In this document: positions 9,701 through 20,600 of the stretch, piece by piece
How positions within the stretch are numbered: position 1 is the first letter of the stretch
Layout of the letters: every line of letters begins with the position of its first letter
NCBI GenBank assembly: GCA_905178155.1
Contig: CAJINV010000004.1
Location: 8,764,882-8,828,881, forward strand
Direction: 5' to 3'
Length of the DNA stretch: 64,000 nt
DNA from: Amoebophrya sp. A120
Lineage: Eukaryota > Sar > Dinophyceae > Syndiniales > Amoebophryaceae
Notes under the pieces: generated by a model
The model's input: the letters and a program-made list of their open reading frames with translations, nothing else
What the model was told of the DNA's origin: nothing
Database searches by the model: none
Translations under genes and position numbers: made by a program

Positions 9701-12600
9701 ATGCTCTGCAAAAGTATCGTACTCGTATGAATTGCAGTCATGCATGACAAATGTGACTGTCTACCTTATCCAGCATGACAAATTGCATTTTTCATCTTGG
9801 AAAAATTTGTAATGCAATCTATACTAGTACGATGCTTTTACTATGCATACTTGGCCTTCGCGGACAACTATCTCGCCATCGGGTTTGAGGACGGGTTTCT
9901 GCGGATTCTAGACTTCCCCGGGCTACAGCCGGTGGACATGCGACCCCTGGCGGAAGAGCGGATCTCCTGCTTGCAGTTCTCGCCCGATCAGAGGCTGCTC
10001 GTCGCCGGTTCGTTTGACCAGATGGTCTACGTGCTGGAAGTAGTGGACAATAATTTTATTCAGGATGTTGCTGACGCAGAGAATCTGTCCTTGTCAGTCG
10101 TCCCTACACCGTCGAGGAGTAGTTTTTCGAAAAGGAACAACAACAGAGCTGCAAACCAGACGAGAATCCGTGTGCTCGCCGCTCTCTCCGGGAACACGTC
10201 GTCTGTCTTGAAGGTGGGAATTTCACTGGACAATTCCATCCTCATGTCCAACGGCGCCGACGGCTCTCTCCTCTACTACGACTTGCGAACGTTTGAGCGC
10301 TACGGAAAGATGCGGGACTTTCGGGATGTGCAGTTTAACGTGGCGATGGCGCAATCCTGGGCGACGCAGGGGATCTGGGCCAGTCAGCACCACTGGAACT
10401 CGCTCTCGCTGAATTGCGTGGATAGCTGTATAGAGAATTATTTTCATTCGTAAAGATAAAGAATAACGTAGACGTACTTGATGGCGCTTGTCGTGTTGGT
10501 AAAACTTACGCATCATGAGAGACTGTGATTTTGTTTTTGCGTCCTTCTTCGCATGACAAATTGGAAAAAATCAATCTTCTATCAGTTTCCGATCTCTGCG
10601 TCACCGGTGACGACGACGACATGGTGAAACTTTTTCCCTACCCTGCCACCTTCGAAAACACGACCGCGAAAGATTTTTCGGGCCACGCGGGGCAGGTTCT
10701 GCAGGCCTTGATTTGGCAAGACGAGGATGACAGAGCGGCGATGAACAAAGGTGGCATAGTTTCAGCGGATGTAGTAGTTAACGGTATCAACGGAATAAAT
10801 GGCCCGAACTCCGCGCACGAAGATAAGGAGCAGATCCGGTCGAGGGGAAACCCGGACAAAATCGGCGCGGTCGACCGTACCCGGAAGCCCGGCCAGCCGA
10901 TCACCACGAGTACTATCGCCGGGAAGTCTTCGTCGTCGCAAAAAAATATCAAATGCAAAAATGTCTGGGTCTGGAAGATTGCTATGTTTGTCATGCACAT
11001 TTTGCATGAGTCGTGATGCCTGTGATGTATGCCCCAGCATCACAAAATTTTGCGGGCATCTTGATGCCTATCCCGCATGAGAAATCCTCTCTCCGCGGAG
11101 CAAAAACTGGACGCCTCTTGCTGCTCATGCAATACAGGTTTTTTTGGATTCCAAAAATAGCATCACAAGTTGCATTCTTCCAGACCCAGACATTTTTGCA
11201 ATACATAAAAAACAAGGCCAGGCAACTCGCCGCCGCGAAGCAGGAGCAACAGGTGCAGGGTGTGACTGGCGCGTCCATGAACGCGACCAAACAGGACCCG
11301 AGGATCCGGGTTCTTACTGCGGACAGCAACGGCGCGATCTTCGAGTGGGAAGTGTTCACCGCGCCCATGCTGCGGGACAAGCACGTCGTGCACCACATTC
11401 AGAACAACGACCGACAGAAGTACCCGTGGGTGGATAAAGCGTGGGTGAAAGCGGAGATTCTGCGGAGGAGAAAGGAGTTGGAATCCATGCAGAGCAACCG
11501 GTATCACATTGATGCAAAACAAGGATCGTGCTCGTAGCAAAAATTGCCGTGTAATGCATGATAAATCTAAACTTTGACTTTCTAGCTGATCTAGCATGAC
11601 AGTCTCCATTCTTTTTCTTCGGATATAAGTTTGTGAAATGCAATTTGTACTACTTTCTTACTTGCGCGATACATAGGGCTTTTTGCAATGCATAGCTGGC
11701 TAGTCACCGTCACCAGGGAAGAGTTGCGGAATATCGAAAGGAAAGATCCCCCCTCCCCATATCAAAACGGAATTTCTGATGCTGGATTTGTGTACACATA
11801 TCAGGTCTGTATTGCAGAGAGGCACTGCGGCCAGATCCCCAGGCTAGGTAGGGGCGTATGGGTCTTGTTGTTCAGCATGGCAAGCGGGTCACTGTTAGGG
11901 CCAACAGCATGGCAAATCGCTTCCATAGTGGGGCCGAAGCTTCTGCCCTTGTCTTCTTGCTAGACAGATGTGATTTGTGGCCTCAAATCCGCAACACAAA
12001 TTTTTGGAAACATGCCTTTTCGATATGGGGAGGGGGAATTTTTACTTTTGATACGGAAAAAGTGGAATGGGTTCGACACGAAGCGGTACCCCCTGTACGA
12101 GCCCCCGTGGGCGTATGGCGTTCTCAAACATTACATTCTCAACTGTTACATGAATTTGTCATGCAAAAATACCATCATTATCCACACGATAAAGCTGCTT
12201 TGCATGACAAATATGCGAAGGGCTAGACAGCGCCGAAATCTGTGCGGAATTTTTAATGCTACAGGTGCAACCTCCCCCCTTTGACTTTTGCCATTCTTGC
12301 ATTACAAATTCATGGAACGGTTGAGAGTGTAACGTTTGATAACGCCATAGAGCGCGGTGGCAGGATTTCCAACCCAACAACGAGCAGCGAAACATGATTC
12401 GACTACCACCACAGCCAGGGTCACCGTCGATGACTTTGACCCGCTTGGAGAAAAAGATCGCGAAACTCCCGTCGGAGCAGCCGCACGCCGGCCCGGCCCG
12501 ACCGCCGTGGGCGATATTGCAGGACCCGGCACCGAAGGAGCGCTTCGCGGACGCGGGGTGGAAAACGGCAAATCCCTGGGACTGGCATGGGGAAAAGTGA
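6743..12600 (+). CDS. EMAP-like WD40 microtubule-associated protein
   Basis: Predicted 1374 aa. Exons: 6743-7557, 7682-8069, 8334-9699, 9855-10427, 10586-10946, 11213-11501, 11700-11731, 12059-12113, 12355-12600; the sum is divisible by three. ATG 6743 opens MPPKEGDRILPMKG. The HELP-like motif LKHVHGFSGTNNGLHFV (about residues 53-69) leads into WD repeats, including FGHSTEVTCVDYNHTKRVIASG and a late VTGDDDDMVKLFPYPA, equivalent to the EMAP segment that reads GDDFGKVHLFSYPC. EMAP/EML proteins bind tubulin and many are axonemal, which would suit a flagellated cell; localisation here is inferred. Residues about 450-560 are a low-complexity insertion with seven consecutive His and Ser/Lys-rich sequence. 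The C-terminus, beyond the WD repeats, is not a standard EML region. Two introns (7558-7681, 10428-10585) are GT-AG and six are introners. The stop overlaps a donor-like GTGAGTAC, so a further exon is possible. Confidence 0.85.
8070..8328. mobile_element. Introner D (family 1)
   Basis: 259-bp element with perfect duplication AGGCA (8065-8069 and 8329-8333). Left end TATCCAGTGCAAATTATATG, then CTGGGTCTGG; right end CCAGACATACTTGCAATGCATA. Excision joins ATC GAG GCA to CGC GCG GTG in the EMAP-like gene. The interior carries several TCATGC/GCATGA motifs. Confidence 0.9.
9700..9849. mobile_element. Introner E (short family, 150 bp)
   Basis: Perfect duplication CTTGG (9695-9699 and 9850-9854). 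About 37-bp inverted ends: left TATGCTCTGCAAAAGTATCG, right CGATGCTTTTACTATGCATA. Not related to family 1 except for the TAT...ATA ends and internal GCATGACA motifs. Excision joins GCG AGC TTG G to CC TTC GCG and restores a WD repeat (LAFADNYLAIGFEDG). Confidence 0.92.
10428..10585. other. GT-AG intron with introner-like ends
   Basis: 158-bp intron in the EMAP-like gene. GT...AG boundaries give AGC T / TT TCC GAT and keep the frame. Just inside the boundaries, TATAGAGAATTATTTTC and GAAAAAATCAATCTTCTATC are weak inverses, and it contains GCATGACAAATT. It may be a decayed introner that has acquired GT-AG sites. Confidence 0.6.
10947..11207. mobile_element. Introner G (family 1)
   Basis: 261-bp element between two AAAAA tracts (10942-10946, 11208-11212), consistent with a 5-bp duplication. 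Ends are TATCAAATGCAAAAATGTCT and the inverse ending TTTTTGCAATACATA. Excision joins CAA AAA AA to C AAG GCC in the EMAP-like gene. Confidence 0.88.
11502..11694. mobile_element. Introner H
   Basis: 193-bp element in the EMAP-like gene. Ends TATCACATTGATGCAAAAC and GGCTTTTTGCAATGCATA are imperfect inverses. Flanks ACCGG/GCTGG match at 3 of 5, so the duplication is decayed. Excision joins AAC CGG to CTA GTC ACC in frame. It is separated from introner I by only a 32-nt exon. Confidence 0.75.
11732..12053. mobile_element. Introner I (322 bp, C-rich ends)
   Basis: Perfect duplication CGGAA (11727-11731 and 12054-12058). Inverted ends of about 40 bp contain the block CCCCCTCCCCATATC near the left end and its inverse GATATGGGGAGGGGG near the right. 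Outermost bases are TATCGAAAGG and CTTTTGATA. Excision joins TTG CGG AA to A AAG TGG in the EMAP-like gene. Confidence 0.9.
12114..12349. mobile_element. Introner J (236 bp, long TIR)
   Basis: Flanks GGGCG/GAGCG (one mismatch). Inverted repeats of about 53 bp with six mismatches; outer ends TATGGCGTTCTCAAAC and GTTTGATAACGCCATA. Excision joins CCG TGG GCG to C GGT... read as CGG TGG CAG, giving PWARWQDFQP. It would fold into a long hairpin in pre-mRNA. Confidence 0.9.
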
Positions 12601-13378
12601 GTACTTGCTTAGGGACAAAAGGTTTGGACTGCATTGGCATAAATAGTAAGTACAGTTTTATCGCAAGAACCGGTCCTCTTCTCCCAGGATGCGTGCGTGC
12701 CCCTCTGGTTCTCGTCTCTTCTTGAGGTACTTACTTAGGCTAGTCGCGTTCTGTTGTGAAGAAGGAAGATGCTTCTCCAACAAAAGTCTCGTGAAGATGC
12801 GCAATCGATTCCGCTCCAGATAGATGACGCGGTGCGAGTACAACTTACTACTGCCACACCACGGTAGTTTCATCCAGGTGAAGATGATAGATGAAAATTT
12901 TCTGTTCGCCGATAGTACAGAGATCCTATCATCATGGTCAGCGACCTCCATCTATGGATGCAAGAACTCGTTTTCTTGCTCAGGGCAAGAACTTGTGGTG
13001 CTCATGGTTGTACATTCGTATGCTGGAAGAACAAACCATAACCACTTTCAAACCATTACCCTTATCGTACAGCGATAGTAGGAGTATAGTAAATGTTCGT
13101 TGTAGTACAACATACGAAGTTATAAAAAGCAAAGTGGACAACTATCGAAGTAGGTTTTTTATAACAAGAGCAAAACTGCGCTTTTCTCTTCACCCAGACA
13201 ATTTTTCAAATCGGATTGAATCGCTTGACCGGATAAAGATAATTCCCTCAAAAATAACATCTCGGTAAAAATAATAATTATCGTCCATGTTCCTGTGGCT
13301 GTGCGCCAGCGCATCGGGAATTCATTTTTGTGTGTAGAATCGACTTGAGGTGCTATTTACAACAGCAACAGAACCACG
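12601..13378. other. Intergenic spacer
   Basis: About 780 bp between the EMAP-like stop and the NPL4 start. No sustained coding potential. Copies of the palindromic string AAGTACTT occur near both gene ends here. No RNA gene or repeat is recognised. Confidence 0.5.
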
Positions 13379-16300
13379 ATGGCAGGCGACGAAATCCTGG
13401 TCCGGTTGACCACCGGGGCCGGGCGCACCAGGCTCACGGTCCCGACTAGCACAACACTCCAGGAGCTGAAGCAAAGGATCGAAGGGGTATGTGAGTTTTT
13501 GAGTATGTAAGACCGACACAAAGATGACCGCTTGTTTTCTTTGTCATGCATCAACTGCTTCTGCTAGACAACTTCATTTCCACTCTCCTATGAAAAAAAT
13601 ACAAGGGCATATCAAGGAAAAAAATCAAAATCGAACAGCAAACCGGCGTCCCGTGGACCCAGCAGCAGCTCTGCTTCGAGGGGAACCGCCCGGTACCGAA
13701 CAACCACGGTTCGAAAATCCTGGAGCTCGGGATAAAACAGGGCACCATGCTTTTTCTCGCCAACAGCAAAAACGCGGAGATAAAGTCCACATTCACGAAC
13801 ACCCAGAATTTGTTGGCGAAACCCGCCGATTTTTACCAGCAATCCGGCGGGTCGCTGTCCGGCGGAACGGGGGCACCCGGCGGCGCGACCAGCAGTAAAG
13901 CACCGCTTTCCGCGCAGCCGACCCCCTCGGACGTGATGTCGAGCGCCAGCTCCGCGAGCCAAATGCCGCTGGCGGGGAACAGTGCGAGTAGTAGCAGCAA
14001 GAAACCGGCGGAAAGCACCGGAATTCTGGTAAACGGAAAACCGATGGAGATAGGTACAGATCGTACTTGCGTTTTGTTGCTCGTTGTAGTTTGTTTTGAA
14101 AATCATGCGGAAGTTGATGTGAATCTGTATTCTTACGGGACACAACTGCATGAGTATCTATCGTACGTTGTCCTGCGTAGAATGCAAATTTCATGTGAAA
14201 GAACTTGAACTTACTATGACTCTCAGCGAAGAAGAACGACCCAACTCACGTGTCCTTCGAAAAGTTTCTGCAGCAGAGGCGGTTCGAAACGGCGAGTCTG
14301 CCTGGGATGCAAACCTACAAGCCGGTGAAGATAGAACGAGGGAAGCAAAACAAGTTGCCGCCGCCAGTTACGTATCAAATGGAAAAATGTCTGGGTCTGG
14401 AAGATTCTGAGACTTGTCATGCATGTTTTGCATGGGCCGCAATGTCTGCGATGCACGCCCTAGCATCACAGATTTTTTGAGGGATATTCCGCGATGCCTA
14501 TTCCGCATGACAAATGCCCTCTCCGCGTACCAAAAATTGCATTCGCTTTGCTGCTCATGCAATACAGATTTTTTTGGAATCCAAATTCAGCATCACAAGT
14601 TGCATTCTTCCAGACCCAGACATTTTTACATTTGATATCACGCTAGGCCATCAGAAGTTCCGACACGTGGATTATTTGGAGTACAGTTCGTGCGTTTATT
14701 TCTGGAGAGTATTGTCAGACAAAATTCAAATTTAAACTACTACATCAAGCCGAATTTGTAGTTTTCAATTTCATGCATCTTGTCATGCGTTGATCTCATT
14801 CGAATAAAAGTAAAACAGGTATATGAACGCCAGCGCAATACAAAACTTCGTGGGGTACTGGCAGAGCAGAGACATGATGGAGCAGCGGGGAGGCTATCTG
14901 TACGGGTACTACAGGGAAGACAAACATGTGGAGAAAGGCGTCCGGGCGGTGATGGAAGGTATTCGTTATCGTTTGTCTTGCAAAATTCCCATGACACGCA
15001 TAATCTGGTAACCCGTATGCGACCTTGTGATGCATGGTCGGGAATAGATGTCCTTGAGTTTGTCATGCATAAATGATCTAATCTAATCAAAAGAAAAACC
15101 ACAACAGCAATATACGAGCCCGTGCAGCCGCAATCTGACTTTGTGCAGTTTTCGAAAATACCCGACGCCGGCAGTGACCTCGCAGACAAGATCGCGAATC
15201 GGCTCGGTACTAGGGCTTTCTACTTTTTGTGCCATGCATAAGATTAGATTGACTGCTCTTCTACTGGTCGGAGCACTTTTCATTCGCTAGCTGGTGCAAT
15301 CGCATTCTCACGCATGCCTGCCGCAACACAGATGTGGCTTGTCATGCACGCTACACGTACACACAAATCAGGTCTCGAAAAAATCGGCTGGATCTACACC
15401 GGTTTGCCACGGGACGAGTTGCTAAACGCCCAGGAGGTGCTGGAAATCGCTCACATGCAGCAAAGGTACTTACTACTTTATGAGGCAGGATAGGGATTTG
15501 TTTCATCCAAAATTTGTGATGCAAAGAGTGCTGTAACCAGCACCAGTTCTACTTCTTGATTGTTGTCATGCCAAAATCCCCTCTCAACAAAACCACCACT
15601 GTCAGGTATAAAAGCAAAAAGCACTATTCCGGCTACGAACTCTCCACCTTCGTTACCTGCACCGTCCGCCCCGACGTGGAGAACGGTGGGCAGCCGGACA
15701 CGAAGGTGTTCATGTGCAGCGACCAGTGCTCTGCCATGCTGCGCGACGGCTGTTTGGACGAGAACAATTTGGATCCGAAAAACATGAAAATCAAGCCCCC
15801 ACCAGAACCGGGCATCATCATGCCGGCGGTGTTGCAGTCCGGGAAGGACGCGGGGAACTTCGACCCGGACTGGTTCATCATCCGCGTGAACGACGGCCAG
15901 CCCACGGCGAGGAAGAAGAAATCCATCTTTTCCCAGTCTCTCTTCCCCTTCGCGAATCGACCCGGGAAGCCGCGTATCACACAGAAAAAAGCTGGCAGGG
16001 CGTATTTGTAATGCAAAGATAAATACACAAAAAAAGCTGCATTGCATAACCGAAACAGCATACTATGGGGCCACCCATGACAAATCTTTCTGTGTATTTA
16101 TTTTTGCATTACAAATAATATGCCCTGCCAGCTTTTTTCTCTGGGATACCGCGGCCCAGCCGGCAGGATTTCCGGAACTACATGCAGCAGGCGGCGCCCG
16201 GGGGCCCGAGTTATGACAATGAAAAATGCCCCCACCCCCGAACTTGAAAGCATTTGTATTGCAAACCTTTCCAAATGAAACATTCGCCCTCTTGCATGCA

Positions 16301-16861
16301 TCAGCATCACAGATTTCCGATCGTGAAGAGCAAAAATTTGTATCGCAAAAGATCCCAGCAAGAGCGGTGCTTGTCATGCAAGCGATGCGAAACACAACTA
16401 GAATTCGCATCAGAAAGATTCGTACTCCTTTCATGCATGACAAAAAGTTTTCATTTGGAAACTTCGCATCACAAATTTTTGCAACTTTGGGAGTGGGGGG
16501 GCACTTTTCACTGTAATACGAGTTGGGCCAAGTTCGCGGACTTTCACGCGCTGATCTGGCTCGCACAGGAGTTCGACATCGATACGGTGTTCACGATCTG
16601 CGACTCGGTGCGGGAAAGGAAGGACGTACTGCCGGGAATCATGGAAATGGTGGGCGCGCTGTAAGGAAGTACTTACTTCTTGCGGGATGAAAGACTACGT
16701 GCAGTTACCACACACAACTACCTGGTGTCGTTGTTCTTCCTCTGGGCGGCCTGTTGGGGAACGGCCGTGGTTTGTTGTTGTCCCAGTGGTTTGCGTACCA
16801 CCCCAAAAGCGACGAAGTAGACTTTTTGAAAGCGACTTTTTCAGAATACGACGACTTTTGA
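13379..16861 (+). CDS. NPL4: NPL4, Cdc48/p97 cofactor
   Basis: Predicted 593 aa (human NPL4 is about 608). Exons: 13379-13486, 13618-14053, 14227-14372, 14643-14680, 14819-14958, 15108-15206, 15372-15465, 15606-15974, 16154-16211, 16524-16660, 16705-16861. An N-terminal ubiquitin-like UBX domain (MAGDEILVRL... GTMLFLAN) is followed by a Ser/Gly-rich linker. The MPN-like core has diagnostic motifs: FRHVDYLEY, GGYLYGYYREDKHVEKG, IYEPVQPQ, GWIYTGLPRDE and FADFHALIWLAQEFD. NPL4 works with UFD1 to bring ubiquitylated proteins to the Cdc48 unfoldase. The short segment before the MPN-like core (14227-14372) has no Cys, so the zinc-binding loops of animal and yeast NPL4 appear absent, as is a C-terminal NZF finger. 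Three introners and seven conventional or nearly conventional introns interrupt it. The first intron's exact edge is ambiguous by one or two G. The C-terminus KSDEVDFLKATFSEYDDF requires splicing out 16661-16704. Confidence 0.93.
14373..14637. mobile_element. Introner K (family 1)
   Basis: 265-bp element in NPL4 with flanks TTACG/TCACG (4 of 5). Ends TATCAAATGGAAAAATG and the inverse ending TTTTTACATTTGATA. Excision joins CCA GTT ACG to CTA GGC CAT, giving VTLGHQKFRHVDYLE, which aligns without a gap to other NPL4 proteins. The interior resembles introners C and G closely. Confidence 0.93.
15975..16148. mobile_element. Introner L (174 bp, near-palindromic)
   Basis: Perfect duplication CCGCG (15970-15974, 16149-16153). 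About 58-bp inverted repeats with one 3-bp indel cover two thirds of the element. They share AAAAAAGCTGGCAGGGC and TTTGTAATGCAAA; outer ends are TATCACACAG and CTCTGGGATA. Excision joins AAG CCG CG to G CCC AGC in NPL4. Confidence 0.93.
16212..16518. mobile_element. Introner M (307 bp)
   Basis: Perfect duplication CGAGT (16207-16211, 16519-16523). Ends TATGACAATGAAAAATGCCC and the inverse of TATTACAGTGAAAAGTGCCC, followed by C-rich blocks, then TTTCCAAATGAAA. Inverted homology extends about 80 bp. Excision joins GGC CCG AGT to TGG GCC AAG in NPL4, leaving a 58-nt exon between L and M. Confidence 0.93.
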
Positions 16862-17612
16862 TACTTACTTATTACTCACGAGCGGTTATTTGAATGGCAA
16901 TGGGCAAATGCCGTTATTTTTGCCAGAAATCTCGAGTCCTGGAGATTTCGCACCCTGGAGATTTAGTACAACATAGTATTTTCCCAATCAAGAATCATGA
17001 CCTGAATGAAGGACGTTAAACCGAATCATGACCCCGCTGAATTGTTGTTTTAAAAACTGAATTTATCTGTTGTTGATACAACACAAGATTCGAATAAGCT
17101 AAAGCACAAGCAAAAAAAAAACGAGGACTCTTCGCTTCGAGCCTCTACGATAATTCGTCGTCTCACGACAGCAGCAGGCAGCAGTGTGCTGTTGACCCGA
17201 GCATGGTGCAAAGGAGCCCATCAAGAATCAAGCAAAAGATGTTCTACTAAACATTTAGAAAGCCACTGACTAGCTCATCTCAACGTGAAACTAATATTGC
17301 CTCTCCACCATCCTGTTTTCATATCCGCAACCTTCATTGCAGGCCGACAAACAACATTTTTTCAGCGCATCAACTTAAATAAGTCTTTAGGCTGTAAATA
17401 CCACTGTCGTGCAGATAGAGCTTTGTAATTCCGGATGAAGTACTAGTAGATCCTACGGTAGGCACAAGCCAGGTTTCGAATGGCAATGAGTCAAGATGAG
17501 GCTGATCTTGTCGTACTACAACTAGAGTGAGTTCGATTGTTCCCGACCGCCAGCCTGTGGTACTACTGGTGAGGACATAGTTCAGGAATTATATAGTTGA
17601 AATTCTTTAAAA
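16862..17612. other. Intergenic spacer
   Basis: About 750 bp between NPL4 and GDI. AT-rich, with no sustained ORF, no RNA gene and no repeat recognised by eye. Confidence 0.55.
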
Positions 17613-20600
17613 ATGGACGAAGAATACGACGTAATCGTGTGCGGCACCGGTTTGAAAGAGTGCATCCTCTCCGGGTTGCTCTCCGTTTCGGGAAAGAAGG
17701 TGCTCCACGTGGACCGAAACAACTACTATGGCGGGGACTGCGCCTCGCTGAACATAACAAACTTGTGGGCTAAATTCAAAAATGGGGACAAACCACCACC
17801 AGAACTGGGTAAGTGATTAGAAGTACATGTTTCGCTTTTGAAGTTCTGCATTATGTAGCAACAGAAGTGGAAATTATTTTTTCTCTCGCATCTTATTTCT
17901 TCTCTATCTCTACTTGCAAGAAGAGAATCCAATCCATTCATCTTCTATCAGGTCCCAACCGCGACTGGAACGTGGACCTGGTCCCAAAATTCGTCATGGC
18001 AAATGGGCTCTTGGTGAAGATGCTTTTGCACACCGGCGTGACTCGGTATCTCGAGTGGAAATCGGTGGATGGCACCTACGTCTACCAGTACCAGGAAGCG
18101 GGGTTCTTCAGCAGCGAAAAGTTCATCCACAAAGTGCCGGCCAACGACAAGGAAGCGCTAAGTAGCGCTCTGATGTCCCTACTGGAAAAAAACCGCTTCA
18201 AGAACTTCTTCCAGTTCATCATGGGTATTGAAGATTTCTTTGGTTTTGCAAGTGCTGATGCAATAATTGTAGGGGCATGACAAAATGGCAATGCTCGTGC
18301 CGTGTGCTTTATTTTTTCGCATGATAAAAAATCATTTATTTTTTTTTTTTTCCCAAACAGCATGGGACGACGCAAATCCGAAAACATTTGACGGCGTCGA
18401 TCCGAACAGACACAGCATGCAGCAAGTCTACGACAAATTCGGTCTGCAGCCGTTGACAATCGACTTTTTGGGACATTGCGTAGCGCTCTACCCAGACGAC
18501 AACTACCTGCGCTGCGCCTGCGGGCCGACAATAAATAAGATGAAGCTGTATTGCAGCTGCTGTTTACCTGCTTCTATTTGCTTGGTCTGTTGCGAGGTTA
18601 TGCATGACAGGCTACCAGGTTGAATTTGAACCTCCACCAGTGTATTTCAAATTTTAGTACTCCACCGAACTGCCACTATCAGGTACATGGAATCAATCGC
18701 ACGGTACGGCAACTCTCCATTTATCTACCCAATATACGGCCTCGGTGGGCTTCCAGAAGGGTTCTCAAGGCTTTCCGCGATTCACGGTGGGACTTACATG
18801 CTGAATAAGCCAGTAGACGGGTTCGAATATGACGAAAATGGTATGAGTCTTCATCTTTTTGCAATACAGATTTTGGAATGCTCAGAGTACGACCACATCA
18901 TATCGTAATGCATTACAACTGTCGTTGTAGAACGTTCGTATTTGTCATGCGCAAGAACATGATCATGTTTGCGTGACGAAGGCGAGGCATATAATATGAC
19001 GCGAACAAAATGAAAATCCTCAGGCAAAGTGTGCGGCGTGCGATCAGGGTCCGAAGTAGCGAAGGCAAAGATGGTCATCTGCGACCCCAGTTACGCCCCA
19101 GAAGCAAAGAGGAGGCCTGTGGGGCAAGTCATCCGGGCGATCTGCATTTTAGGCGCGCCAATCCCTAACACAAGCGACGTGAACTCAGTACTGGATTATT
19201 TGTTGACGATTTTTAGCTGATTTCCATTTCGAGCATGACAAAACTTTTCCCTCTTCTACCTCCCGCATGAGAAAGATAAAAACTGCACAACTTAAAAATA
19301 TCAGGTCCAAATCATTTTGACCGCGAGCCAGATGAAAAGGAAAAACGACATTTACATCATGATGGTCTCGAATTCACATATGGTGGCCGCAAAGAACAAA
19401 TACATCGCGATCGTGTCAACCACGGTGGAAACGCAGAGGCCCGAGGAAGAAATCAAGCCTATCAAATGCAAAAAAGACTGGGTCTGGAAGATTGCGAGAT
19501 TTGTCATGCTTGTCTGGCATGACCAAAAAGTTTGTGATGCGTGTCCAAGAAGAGACCCTTTTGCCTGTCATGCAAAAACGCAGTTTGTCATGCGAAAAAC
19601 GCAGCACAAAGAAGCGCAGATATTTCTCATGCTTGGCTGCGCATTACAGAGCATTCAATATTCCCAACGCAGCATTACAAGTTTCCAGACCCAGACATTT
19701 TTGCATTTGATAAAGCCGGCCCTGAGACTACTCGGGCCGATCGAGCATATCATGTGCACGGTATGGAAGTTTTTGGAAATTCTAGGTTTGGATTGAAAAA
19801 AAAAAAAAATGATTATTTCTTTGTTGAGTTTTGCATGAAATCAAGATCAAACTGGTTTGTGGTTGAACTCGGATTTTTGTCTGCTGCACATGCCAAGTGA
19901 TGACACCAAAAGTTCTCGTCCACACAACAATTCACAAAAAAACCCGACCAAAAGGTCTCCACACTCTACGCACCAACCGACAAGGGGGAAGACAACGTTT
20001 TCGTAACCTCCAGCTACGATGCCACCAGCCACTTCGAGTCCGCATCTATTGACGTGATGCAGATGTTATGCATTGCGAATATGTCTGGGTCTGGAAAGGT
20101 TGAACCTGTAGTGTCATTTTGCGTCTCGCATATCTGAAAATAGATCTGTATTGCATGAGCAGCAAGAAAAAATGCGCCACGACATTTTCGTCATGCAAAG
20201 TCACAGTCTGTAATGCGCACAAGCACAACGCATGAGAAAGCGTTTCAAAATAAAGTTGTTACCCTTGTTCACTACTATTAGAGGCGGATTCAATCACATC
20301 CATGCAGCATTACAGGTTTCCAGAGGACCAAGACATCTTTGCATTTGATAGCTGTGGTATGGAGAGAAAAAAGTTTATCATAGTCACTAATTTGCAGGGT
20401 TTGCATTACAAACTTTCTTAGCATCATAAATTTTCCTTGTATTGCAGAAACACTAGGGAAATCCCTAATAAAGTTTGGCTGTGATGCATTTTTACGCATG
20501 ACAAACAGTTTTGTATTGCAAAAATGCGCATCAGTGATCGTGACGAACTTTTTTTGTTTGATATGTGGAAGAAGATGTTCGGCGAGGAGCTGGTTTTGAC

